Made by a program: the position numbers and the translations under genes
In this document: positions 34,315 to 42,539 of the stretch, in pieces
How the letters are laid out: each line of letters opens with the position of its first letter
How positions within the stretch are numbered: position 1 is the stretch's first letter
The notes under the pieces: model-generated
Database searches by the model: none
Told to the model about the DNA's origin: nothing
What the model saw: the letters and a program-made list of their open reading frames with translations, nothing else
Origin: Peribacillus frigoritolerans
Lineage (GTDB): Bacteria; Bacillota; Bacilli; Bacillales; Bacillaceae
Reading direction: 5' to 3'
DNA: 64,000 nt
Assembly: GCF_004358755.1 (NCBI RefSeq)
Contig: NZ_SMZY01000001.1
Span: 806,001-870,000, forward strand

Positions 34315-35707
34315 ATGCATAAGAAGAATATTTTAATAAAGAAAGCAAGGCAGATTTGTGTGATTCCAAATGAATATAAGCTTGAGATAGAAGATTATTA
34401 TGAGGATGGAGCCAGGGCAGTTTTTGCTTGGAAGCATCCCGATGATGAAGAAATTGGGATCTGGATTGAGCTGGATGGAAACGGGCAGCTGATTGATTTT
34501 ACAAAAGACAAATCTACTGAAGAAATGCATCACGCTATCTTAAGTCAAGAGGACTTGATAAAGATAGCTTTACAATTTACTGAACTTCATTATCCTGGTG
34601 TCATTAGTAAGTTTAAGGAAGAGCGTGTGCAAAAAACAGAGGAAAAGCTTAGAGTTTCGTATATCCATATGGAATTGAATTTGCCTTTGCCATTTACCGG
34701 TTTTTACATAGATGTTAATGAACACGGTGAAATTATGCAATTCCATTATGATGGGGCAGCTGAACACATTGTTATTCCGGAATGCCTGCAGCCTGAAGAA
34801 AAAGTCAGAGATGAATTCCTGAAAGACATAAAAATGAATCTGATGATAGTCAGCCTAAATGAGGAACTCTATGAAAATGGAGATAACCTTCCTCAATTAG
34901 TGTATGAGCCGGAATTTTGTTTTTATGAGATGCCGGCAGATGGAGGTCTAAAGGGTTTAAGGGGCCAACACGAACATATAGAACCAGAACCAGAACCAGA
35001 ACCAGCTTATAAAAATTTGTCTAAGTTAGAATTCTTGGGCTCCCCGGAAGCTTTAACAAATTTAGATGCCGGCTTTACAAAAATTCGTGAACAGGATTTA
35101 GGGGATGCGATCGGTCTTGTTTATAGAAAAGGTGGGGACGAACCAGCTGCGGCAGATGATAGCCTCATGACTTTTTTTAACAAACGAAATGAAAATACGA
35201 TAAAAATAAAACGTGATAAAGAAACAGGCAAATTATTAGGATTCTTTTCTTTTTACGAAACTTCTGGAAATCAATTACTGAGCATAAAAGAATGTGAAAG
35301 AACAGCAGTTCAGTTTTTGAATGCCATTTATTCAAATGCTCATCTTTATTTCATGATGGATCAGGAAATAGAAAGTGATGAGGAAAGAGCTTTTTTTCAA
35401 TTTGATCTTATTCACCATGGTATACATGTTAGATACGGGATGGCCAGAATCAATGTGAACCGAACAACTGGAAAGATCACACACTCATCTCCTGTCAGTA
35501 AATCCGATTCCTGGTATATCAAAGGAGAACGCCATTGAACTATTTTCATCAGTCTTCCAAGTTGAACAGCAATGGACCAAAGAATATAAGGATGATTCAG
35601 GAAGCTATTATCAGCTGGTTTATAAGCCTGTCTATCCAATGTTTAAAGGGAATCTATCTTTTATTGATGCAAAGGATGGAGGATTTGTAGTAGAAAAAGG
35701 ATTTTAA
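34315..35707 (+). pseudogene. YcdB/YcdC-domain protein, probably frameshifted near its end
   Basis: The first frame (ATG 34315 behind AAAGGAGAAGG, 407 aa) stops at 35536. Another frame immediately continues IELFSSVFQVEQQW to SFIDAKDGGFVVEKGF, ending TAA at 35705. Joined they give about 464 aa, the size I associate with YcdB/YcdC proteins of Bacillus, which contain repeats of a PepSY-like fold (YYEDGARAVFAWKHPDDE, GIWIELDGNGQLIDF, GFYIDVNEHGEIMQFHY). An EPEPEPEPA linker separates two halves. No signal peptide, unlike many relatives. A one-base insertion or two-base loss near 35520-35536 is inferred; the shortened product might still fold. Confidence 0.6.
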
Positions 35708-35776
35708 AGGCATTAAAAAGAGGCATCAGTTTTTAAGTAATACCTCAAAATTGTTCTATATTTTTCCAGTCGCTTG

Positions 35777-36121
35777 TTAGCGGCTGGCAGCAATTGAATG
35801 TAGGGGCATTGGTTTTAAGATGACTTTAATAGATTTCGGCATTTCAAAATCTTCTTGTGCTTTTTTTAGATGCCTGTACATCGCTTTGCTTCCGACTGCA
35901 TTTGCGGAATGAATCGTGATGCGGTTAGCATAAAGGTGATTTTTAACCATGTATTCGACGAGCATAAGTCCATTTCTTGTTTTGCTCACAAGATCATGGT
36001 CCAATGAAAGATGGTCAACACAGTTGTTTCGCAAAAGGCTAATGCATTGATCTATTGTTTCTGCCAAGACATATCCACTTGGGCAAGTTCGGTAATCATC
36101 TAAGAAGACACTGATTTGCAT
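35777..36121 (-). CDS. cyclic-phosphate processing receiver-like (cREC) domain protein
   Basis: 114 aa. Receiver-type alpha/beta fold with an acidic patch: VFLDDYRTCP at residues 5-14 and LSLDHDLVSKTRNGLMLVEY at about 38-57, then ITIHSANAVGSKAMYRHLKKA. This combination of LDD-x-R, LDHD and HSAN defines a stand-alone receiver-like family that computational work links to cyclic-phosphate or RNA-end processing rather than phosphotransfer. No output domain or kinase neighbour. ATG after GGAGGAAATC. The functional assignment is by family memory only. Confidence 0.75.
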   Translation of the reverse strand: MQISVFLDDYRTCPSGYVLAETIDQCISLLRNNCVDHLSLDHDLVSKTRNGLMLVEYMVKNHLYANRITIHSANAVGSKAMYRHLKKAQEDFEMPKSIKVILKPMPLHSIAASR

Positions 36122-36207
36122 GATGATTTCCTCCGATCAAGTTTGACCTGACTTAATTGTAACATACTTTCAATGTAATCACAGGGGACCCAGTATTGTC
36201 TGAATAG

Positions 36208-36375
36208 ATGACTAAGTTTATAAAAGCTTTCAGAATAGGCTATCCAATGCCAATTGTTGTAAAAAACTCACGCAATAGAAAATATTTTATTAAGGTTTCC
36301 GCTGCAGGAAACGGCTATTCCTTTCATGAAATGGAACATCACCAGCTATATACTGGGAATCTGGAACCTGCATGA
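36208..36375 (+). CDS. possible small protein, 55 aa
   Basis: MTKFIKAFRIGYPMPIVVKN ... FIKVSAAGNGYSFHEMEHHQ reads like genuine protein but no Shine-Dalgarno site precedes the ATG, so it may be a remnant. Family not recognised. The rest of 36122-36468 shows nothing else. Confidence 0.3.
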   Translation: MTKFIKAFRIGYPMPIVVKNSRNRKYFIKVSAAGNGYSFHEMEHHQLYTGNLEPA

Positions 36376-36468
36376 AACTAACGGCTGCTTTTTCAAGGTA
36401 TGATTGTTAAACCAGATTATGAATCGAGGAGAAAAATCGATTTAGTTTTTGTTTAGGAGGGCATTGAA

Positions 36469-37014
36469 TTGAGAGTGAATCAAAAAGAATTTTACAGTAA
36501 TAATTTTCAATATTCTATAAGGTCTGCAACAGTTGAAGATGCTGAAAATTTGTCTGCTGTAAGATTGCAGATAGACGGTGAAACAGAACATTTAGATAGA
36601 GAAAAAGGCGAGGCTTACATAGATGAATCAGGATTTAAGCAAATCATTATCGATGATGCAGAAAGCAGCAGAAACTTATTTTTAGTTGCTTGCGCAGATC
36701 ATCGAATTGTCGGTTTTTCTAGATGTGAAGGGAATAAATTAAAACGATTTTCCCACAAAGCAGAATTTGGAGTATGCGTATTAAAAGAATACTGGGGATA
36801 TGGGATTGGAAAAAACCTTTTAATAGAATCAATTCATTGGGCAGATTCAAATGAAATAAGGAAAATGACATTAAATGTTCTTGAAACCAATAAAAAAGCA
36901 ATAAAGATATACGAAGCTTATGGTTTTGAAGTAGAAGGCATCTTAAAAAAAGATAAATTGTTATCTGATGGAAATTACTATAATACGATTTTAATGGGGA
37001 GACTTAATATCTGA
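36469..37014 (+). CDS. GNAT family N-acetyltransferase
   Basis: 181 aa. After a short lead (RSATVEDAENLSAVRLQID) comes the acetyl-CoA site VLKEYWGYGIGKNLLIESIHWA (x-x-x-G-x-G-K-x-L), then KMTLNVLETNKKAIKIYEAYGFEVEG, typical of RimJ/RimL or PaiA-like acetyltransferases. TTG start, 8 nt after AGGAGG. Target unknown. Ended by a clear terminator. Confidence 0.9.
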   Translation: MRVNQKEFYSNNFQYSIRSATVEDAENLSAVRLQIDGETEHLDREKGEAYIDESGFKQIIIDDAESSRNLFLVACADHRIVGFSRCEGNKLKRFSHKAEFGVCVLKEYWGYGIGKNLLIESIHWADSNEIRKMTLNVLETNKKAIKIYEAYGFEVEGILKKDKLLSDGNYYNTILMGRLNI

Positions 37015-37116
37015 AAAAATTTAGTGAAATTACCAGTAAGCTATGATTATCCAAAATCCTGAAATAGCTGGTTTGGGAATCAACGGCATGCTATGACTTT
37101 CCAAATGCATTTTGGT

Positions 37117-37150
37117 GCTCAGAGAACAAAATTTGCTCTGAGCTTTTTTT
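37117..37150 (+). terminator. terminator of the acetyltransferase gene
   Basis: 8-bp stem GCTCAGAG / CTCTGAGC, 11-nt loop, then seven T. Confidence 0.85.
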
Positions 37151-37193
37151 GCGTTCCAGTTGAGATTTACTGCTGATTAGAGAAACCATTTTA

Positions 37194-37232
37194 TTCTAAA
37201 TATATTGAATTTATCATTCTATATATTTAGAA
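37194..37232 (+). promoter_or_regulatory. probable operator of the ArsR-MFS operon
   Basis: Perfect 12-bp arms TTCTAAATATAT and ATATATTTAGAA separated by 15 bp, ending 21 bp before the regulator start codon. ArsR-type repressors bind such AT-rich dyads over their own promoter. Confidence 0.65.
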
Positions 37233-37253
37233 TAAAGAAAGGAGTTGATAAAA

Positions 37254-38297
37254 ATGAACCTATTAAATACATCCTTTGAGAGAAAATCATATGAAGTTGA
37301 ATTGCGGCAATCGATCTTATTTGAATGCGTGCTTGGCATCGCCATGATTACGTATCCAAAGCTGCATGACCAGCTGGAAAAGTCTAAGCAGGAGTTGGAT
37401 TCCATTCGAATGAATCTATCTGAACCTCTTAGCGCGGAGCTGCAATATTGTCAGGAACACAATACGTGGAAAATGCTGCTTCAGCTTTTGCATGAGCAGA
37501 ATTTCGATTCTTTAAAAGAGTTTCATGGATTTATCACGAATCTCTCTGATCAGCAGCTGAAATATTTGATCCTTCCATACTTGGATCAAACCCAAGAAGA
37601 AAACCGTTTCAAGGCTTCCCATGGAGATGGAGATTCTGAAAATGAGATGATTCTTGCCTGTAAAGGGCACGCCTTTTTTCCACAAATGATTCATTTTATC
37701 GGCAGCTGTGACTTAAAAGAACTTAGAAATCATTTTATAGAGGTTACAAAGGGCTGGTACAGAGAATTTTTACAAAAACAAGAATCAAAAATCTCCGGCA
37801 TTCTTGAACGTGATCAAAAGGAAAAAGAAAATTGGATTAATATTCAGAGTCCAAAAGGGATTGTTCTTCATGCGACAGGGGTGGATTACAAGCCTGAGGC
37901 GGGCATTATAACAGTATTGCTGATACCGCAGTACATTTATCGACCTTGGACGATACAGGCTAATTTAGAAGATACTAAGGTTTTCTATTATCCGGTCAGT
38001 GATGAGAGTTTGAATGAAACATCAGATCCTTACGAGCCTCCTGCACAGCTTGTAAAGCGGCTTAAAGCGATTGGCGATGAAAAACGCCTGAGGATCATGA
38101 AGCTCCTATCCGAAAAAGAGAGAACGCTTAAGGAGCTAACAGCTATACTTGGAATGGGTAAAACTACCGTTCATCACCATTTATCCCTATTGCGGACAGC
38201 GGGTATGGTGAAAGTAACCGGTGCTTATTATTCAATACCAGAAAATGCTTTTCAAGGTATTGAAACTCAAATTGACACTTTTTTTGAACGGAGCTGA
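37254..38297 (+). CDS. ArsR family regulator with DUF5937-like N-terminal domain
   Basis: 347 aa, much longer than plain ArsR proteins. Residues 1-260 form a large helical/beta domain (RQSILFECVLGIAMITYPKLHDQLE ... LHATGVDYKPEAG) like the DUF5937 region; residues about 265-347 hold the winged helix (LVKRLKAIGDEKRLRIMKLLSEKERTLKELTAILGMGKTTVHHHLSLLRTAGMVKV in parts). No metal-binding Cys pair in the recognition helix, so it probably senses a small molecule. The ATG at 37254 is preferred to a TTG that abuts the ribosome site. It lies 4 nt upstream of an MFS exporter, its likely target. Confidence 0.85.
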   Translation: MNLLNTSFERKSYEVELRQSILFECVLGIAMITYPKLHDQLEKSKQELDSIRMNLSEPLSAELQYCQEHNTWKMLLQLLHEQNFDSLKEFHGFITNLSDQQLKYLILPYLDQTQEENRFKASHGDGDSENEMILACKGHAFFPQMIHFIGSCDLKELRNHFIEVTKGWYREFLQKQESKISGILERDQKEKENWINIQSPKGIVLHATGVDYKPEAGIITVLLIPQYIYRPWTIQANLEDTKVFYYPVSDESLNETSDPYEPPAQLVKRLKAIGDEKRLRIMKLLSEKERTLKELTAILGMGKTTVHHHLSLLRTAGMVKVTGAYYSIPENAFQGIETQIDTFFERS

Positions 38298-38301
38298 AGG
38301 G

Positions 38302-39495
38302 ATGAAGGATGTTTCGGTCCTCTTTTATAATCAGCTGCTTTCAACATTCGCAAGCACATTCGGAACCTTTTGCATTTCATGGATTGTCTTCGCGGAAACA
38401 GGCTCGAAGTTTGCGATGGGAGGACTTTGGCTGGTGAGTATTGCCGGCCAGCTGCTGGTTCAATTTTTAGCAGGTCCCTACATCGATCGTTATCAAAGAA
38501 CAACTATGATGAAGGCTTCAGAATCAATAAGATTCTCAGCATTTTTTCTTTTATGGCTGATGCTGTTAACAGATCATACTGAGATAGGTTTTCTTTATTT
38601 AACTGCATTTTTAACTTCCATCACAGTTTATGACCCGGCTGCTGCAGCACTCGTGCCTAAGCTCGTTAAAAAGGATGAATTCGTTAAGGTGAATGCGAAA
38701 CTCTCAGGCGGGGTTCAGCTGATGAGATTTATTGCTCTTCCCGCTTCAGGTTTGATCTTAACTGCTGTTCATACTCTGGAGGCACTATTCTTTATTTCAA
38801 TGATGTTTTTTATTTCTTATCTCATGATTATGAAAATAAAAGAGCCATCAATTGCAAGAGTGAAACAGAATTCATGGCTTATTCAATTTAAAGAAGGAAT
38901 ACATATTTACCGCAAGCATCTAATTCTCCTTGTGTTAGGATGTTTTATCACTGTTACCAGTTTTGGAGTGTTTGCCACGCAGACGATGTATATTCCTTAC
39001 ATAGTAGAAACAATCGGCGGCTCAACGCTTGAATATGGATTTTTCGCTGCTGCATTCCCATTAGGCTACATTTTGGGGAGCTTTGCCGCTGCAAAAATAA
39101 GTGAGCCAAAACATTCATTATATCTAGTCATGACATCGGCCGTTTTTCTTGGCGGGTGCACATATTTGGCATTGGGTGTCACCAGCGTTTTATGGATTGC
39201 TATTTTAATAGAAGTCATTGCCGGGACCGTTATGCCTTTTTGGAACATATACAGCACCACGCTTTATCAGCGGCTGGTTCCGGATTCAATTCTGGGACAA
39301 GTCCTGTCTATCAGGTTTTTGTTAACAAAAGCGGCAGCTCCGCTGGGGATCATGTACGGTACTTTTTGTGCTTCGCAATTTGGGATTCCTGCTTTGTTTT
39401 TATCTATAGGGCTGCTGATATGCACGGTATCAGGCGGGGGACTTTTGATCCTTACATTTTTGAAGAAACGAAACATGGTTCAAAGGAGTCCTTAA
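38302..39495 (+). CDS. MFS transporter
   Basis: 397 aa, twelve predicted membrane helices in two halves. The DRYQRTTMMKASESIRF loop after helix 2 matches the MFS motif A position of the MFS_3 / macrolide-efflux-like (MefA, YfmO) group; the midpoint loop is basic. Start ATG 38302 with GAAGGG upstream. Second gene of the ArsR operon; probably exports the compound that relieves ArsR repression. Substrate unknown. Confidence 0.88.
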   Translation: MKDVSVLFYNQLLSTFASTFGTFCISWIVFAETGSKFAMGGLWLVSIAGQLLVQFLAGPYIDRYQRTTMMKASESIRFSAFFLLWLMLLTDHTEIGFLYLTAFLTSITVYDPAAAALVPKLVKKDEFVKVNAKLSGGVQLMRFIALPASGLILTAVHTLEALFFISMMFFISYLMIMKIKEPSIARVKQNSWLIQFKEGIHIYRKHLILLVLGCFITVTSFGVFATQTMYIPYIVETIGGSTLEYGFFAAAFPLGYILGSFAAAKISEPKHSLYLVMTSAVFLGGCTYLALGVTSVLWIAILIEVIAGTVMPFWNIYSTTLYQRLVPDSILGQVLSIRFLLTKAAAPLGIMYGTFCASQFGIPALFLSIGLLICTVSGGGLLILTFLKKRNMVQRSP

Positions 39496-39546
39496 GCAGG
39501 AAACAGGTTCCATGTAAAAAAAGAAGCCGTTTTCTTTATCTTTATT

Positions 39547-39562
39547 GTAAATTTTCCGTAAA
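39547..39562 (-). promoter_or_regulatory. possible PhoP box
   Basis: Read on the minus strand, TTTACG and TTTACA recur at 11-bp spacing. PhoP binds tandem TTAACA-like hexamers with that period upstream of Pho regulon genes, and alkaline phosphatase follows about 105 bp downstream. Only two poor-fit hexamers are visible. Confidence 0.3.
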
Positions 39563-39666
39563 TGACGGACATCCATACTTTACATTAGCTGCAAACTTCC
39601 TTAATGAAAATCCAATAGACTGGTAATTGAGAGTAAAAAATACCATTCTATCAGGAGGTTGTTCCG

Positions 39667-41067
39667 TTGTTTAATAGAAAACTAGGTAAAAAAGTAATTC
39701 CTGTAGCAGTTCTTTCTGCAGTCGTGGCTGGCAGCTTAATTGGAAATTTCCCTGAAGCGAAAACGAATCATGCTGAAGCAGCTTCAAAAAAACCGGGCGA
39801 AATTAAAAATGTTATTTTTCTGATCGGTGATGGAATGGGTGTATCTTATACGTCTGCTTACCGCTATTTACAGGATGATCCTAAAACTCCGGTGGCTGAA
39901 CGTACGGAATTTGATAAGTATCTAGTAGGCAATCAAATGACATATCCGGAAGATCCAGCTGAAAATGTAACGGATTCAGCATCAGCAGCAACGGCGATGT
40001 CAACAGGCTACAAAACGTTCAATGCAGCAATTGCAGTAGACAACGATGGAACGGAACTTAAAACAGTTTTAGAATCTGCTAAAGAAAAAGGGAAAGCAAC
40101 AGGCCTTGTTGCAACCTCTGAAATCACACATGCCACTCCGGCATCGTTTGGGGCACATGATATGAGCCGCAAAAACATGAACTCATTAGCGGATGATTAT
40201 TATGATGAGATGATTAACGGCAAGCACAAAGTAGATGTCATGCTTGGCGGCGGCTCAAGCAACTTCATCCGCGGTGACCGCAATCTTACAGAAGAATTTA
40301 AAAAAGACGGATACAGCTATGTGACTAATAAAGAAGATTTATTGAAGGATAAAAATGAGCAGGTACTAGGATTGTTTGCAGAAGGCGGTATGCCGAAAAT
40401 GATCGACCGCAACAATGAAACACCTTCACTGCAAGACATGACAAACTCTGCATTGACAAGATTAAGCAAGGACAAAGACGGATTCTTCCTTATGGTTGAA
40501 GGAAGCCAGGTAGACTGGGCAGGTCATGACAATGATATCGTTGCGGCCATGAGTGAAATGCAGGACTTCGAAAAAGCATACAAAGCAGCAATCGAGTTTG
40601 CCAAAAAGGACAAGCATACACTAGTAGTAGCTACAGCTGATCATTCAACAGGCGGATATTCAATCGGAGCTGACGGTGTTTACAACTGGTTCGGCGAGCC
40701 GATTAAAGCAGCTAAGCGCACACCTGATTTCATGGCTAATGAAATTGTCACTAAAGGTGCAGATGCAGAAAAAACATTAAAGCAAAACATTGATTTAGAG
40801 CTTACGGCAGAAGAAATTAATTCTGTTAAGAAGGCTGTTGAAGAAGGAAAAGCAGATAAAGATAAAGGAATTTTACGAGTGGACAATGCCATCGAAGCTA
40901 TTTTTAACAAACGTACAAACACAGGCTGGACTACCGGCGGGCACACAGGTGAAGATGTTCCTGTATTTGCATACGGACCAGGATCAGAATTGTTTGCAGG
41001 CCAAAAAGACAACACAGACCATGCAGAAATTATCTTTGACATTTTAGAGAAAAACAAAAAGAAATAA
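39667..41067 (+). CDS. alkaline phosphatase, exported
   Basis: 466 aa with an N-terminal signal sequence (KKVIPVAVLSAVVAGSLIG ... cleavage near AEA-AS). Metal-site LIGDGMG (Asp55), nucleophile Ser104 in VTDSASAATAMSTG, then TATADHSTGG and TGGHTGEDVPVFAYGPGS with the remaining Zn/Mg ligands. PhoA family; the Arg of the E. coli DSAxSxT-x-R site is not conserved in the same way. Releases phosphate from organic esters at the cell surface. TTG start 8 nt after AGGAGG. Expected in the Pho regulon. B. subtilis has several paralogues (PhoA, PhoB), so no symbol is given. Confidence 0.95.
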   Translation: MFNRKLGKKVIPVAVLSAVVAGSLIGNFPEAKTNHAEAASKKPGEIKNVIFLIGDGMGVSYTSAYRYLQDDPKTPVAERTEFDKYLVGNQMTYPEDPAENVTDSASAATAMSTGYKTFNAAIAVDNDGTELKTVLESAKEKGKATGLVATSEITHATPASFGAHDMSRKNMNSLADDYYDEMINGKHKVDVMLGGGSSNFIRGDRNLTEEFKKDGYSYVTNKEDLLKDKNEQVLGLFAEGGMPKMIDRNNETPSLQDMTNSALTRLSKDKDGFFLMVEGSQVDWAGHDNDIVAAMSEMQDFEKAYKAAIEFAKKDKHTLVVATADHSTGGYSIGADGVYNWFGEPIKAAKRTPDFMANEIVTKGADAEKTLKQNIDLELTAEEINSVKKAVEEGKADKDKGILRVDNAIEAIFNKRTNTGWTTGGHTGEDVPVFAYGPGSELFAGQKDNTDHAEIIFDILEKNKKK

Positions 41068-41087
41068 GATTTTCTTTCAGGGACAGG

Positions 41088-41119
41088 CAGATCTGACAAA
41101 GAAGTATTTGTCAGATCTG
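41088..41119 (+). terminator. strong hairpin after alkaline phosphatase
   Basis: 13-bp perfect stem CAGATCTGACAAA / TTTGTCAGATCTG, 6-nt loop; the T-run is poor (TTGCTTCC), so it may attenuate or stabilise mRNA rather than fully terminate before the lipoprotein gene. Confidence 0.6.
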
Positions 41120-41160
41120 TTGCTTCCCATTCATTCACTCCAGGAGAAAGGGGATTACCA

Positions 41161-41829
41161 ATGAAACAACTATGGATGCTCCTATCATTAACCTTTATTC
41201 TTTCCGCGTGCTCAGCTCAAGCTTCTTCAACACCTGAGGATGCAGCCAAAGAGGAGAAAGAAAAGGTTTCTGAAACCGCTAAAGATAAACAAACCTCAAA
41301 TGATGTCTACGTTCCAAATCCTCAAATTACGGATGACCGCAAGCTGCTTGAAGTTGGTCAGTCTCATAAAGACGACAAAGGAGCAGCAAAACTGAAGGCA
41401 ATTAAGAATGTCAACAAAACGTACAAAGTCGGAGATGTCGAAATGATTGTCCGCGATGTTAAAATCCTTGAGCATACACCGGATTACAGCATGATCGATT
41501 TCTTTCACACGTTTACACATGAAGAAACGTTTGACATTGTAAAGGCGAATATTGAAATCAAGAATACTTCGGATCAGCCCGTTTATTTTTCTCCAATCGC
41601 TGTTCTTGAAACAAATACTGGCGAGCACAAAGACTGGGAATCTGATATTTATCTCGAAGAGTTAAATGGCGAGCTTGCCGCAAACAGCACTAAGAAGGGG
41701 AATGTCGGTTTCATCCTGGATCATTCAGTCAAAGAGGTCAAAAGTATTAAGATTTTGACGAGTGATCTTCTGAACGATAAACAAAAGGTAGCAGCTGAAG
41801 CACAGGAATTGAACATTGAATTTAAATAA
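41161..41829 (+). CDS. lipoprotein with DUF4352-like domain
   Basis: 222 aa. Signal peptide ending in lipobox LSAC (Cys17), a charged Lys/Glu-rich linker (about 20-45), then a beta-sandwich (VGDVEMIVRDVKILEHTP ... FDIVKANIEIKNTSDQPVYFSPI ... NSTKKGNVGFILDHS) of the DUF4352/TRF2-like extracellular type. Function unknown. 93 nt after alkaline phosphatase, perhaps partly co-transcribed through the weak hairpin. ATG after GGAGAAAGGGG. Confidence 0.82.
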   Translation: MKQLWMLLSLTFILSACSAQASSTPEDAAKEEKEKVSETAKDKQTSNDVYVPNPQITDDRKLLEVGQSHKDDKGAAKLKAIKNVNKTYKVGDVEMIVRDVKILEHTPDYSMIDFFHTFTHEETFDIVKANIEIKNTSDQPVYFSPIAVLETNTGEHKDWESDIYLEELNGELAANSTKKGNVGFILDHSVKEVKSIKILTSDLLNDKQKVAAEAQELNIEFK

Positions 41830-41835
41830 TCCCTA

Positions 41836-41890
41836 AAGGGGCTGACCATAAAGTCATTTATTACTGACTTTATGGTCAGCCCCTTCTTTT
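41836..41890. terminator. very strong terminator
   Basis: 21-bp perfect stem beginning AAGGGGCTGACCATAAAGTC, short loop, T-rich end. Ends the lipoprotein gene. Confidence 0.9.
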
Positions 41891-41906
41891 GAAACCTTGC
41901 CCAATC

Positions 41907-42106
41907 AAAGTGGCAGCACTAAGGAGGCTGTCGCCACTTTTTAAGCTTTTAACCGTTAAAAGTGCTAGCACTAAGAAGAATGGCGCCACTTTTAAAACTT
42001 TGAACCGTTAAAAATGGTAGCACTAAGGAGAATGACGCCAATTTAAAAGCTTTGACGCGTTAAAAGTAGTAGTACTAAGAAGAATGACGCCATTGATATT
42101 TAAGAC
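41907..42106. repeat. 52-bp tandem repeat, nearly four units
   Basis: The landmark AGCACTAAG (AGTACTAAG in the last unit) starts at 41915, 41967, 42019 and 42071: an exact 52-bp period. Each unit holds TCGCCACTTTT-like sequence pairing with AAAAGTGG, so units one and two fold into hairpins; the units are joined by AACCGTTAAAA. Noncoding, unlike its neighbours. The region 42107-42539 has only the inverted repeat at 42366 and the brnQ promoter area. Confidence 0.85.
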
Positions 42107-42365
42107 ACTGACAGGATAGGAAAGGAACGCACAACATTTTCATCAAACCAACAAATTGCTTATGGAAAATTTAAGGTATTAAATTTGATTTGAAGGTTGT
42201 TTGAAAAAGTAAAATAATGTAATCGAAAAAATCTCCTAAATGGCTAAATGAAAGTCAAAATTGGCTGTAAAGATGAAAGTTTTTCCCACTAAAAATTTCG
42301 GTTTCGCAAAGTAGCACTGATGGATGTTTCGCTGAACAGAAATAAAGTGCACTAATGGAAGAAAT

Positions 42366-42403
42366 TTTATCAGCGTCAAGTAAACGCATACAACGCTGAT
42401 AAA
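42366..42403. promoter_or_regulatory. 11-bp inverted repeat upstream of brnQ
   Basis: TTTATCAGCGT and ACGCTGATAAA enclose 16 nt, 137 bp before the brnQ start. Could be an operator or leader hairpin. No T-box specifier domain or ACCGCG motif is visible, and no clear CodY box. Confidence 0.5.
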
Positions 42404-42539
42404 TAAAGCTTTGTTTATTATCCTGAAAAGTGTACTGAAAAAATGAACTAGTCAATCAATTTATTAGCTGATATACTTTGAACTATTATTTTTTAAGACT
42501 ATTTCCTTATAGGAACTATTACATCAAAGGAGTTTTAAC

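Noticed and set aside
41907-42106. CRISPR array
   Set aside because: The 52-bp units are contiguous imperfect repeats without unique spacers, and there are no cas genes.
42107-42539. T-box or CodY control of brnQ
   Set aside because: No T-box ACCGCG-type motif, specifier stem or good AATTTTCWGAAAATT match could be found.
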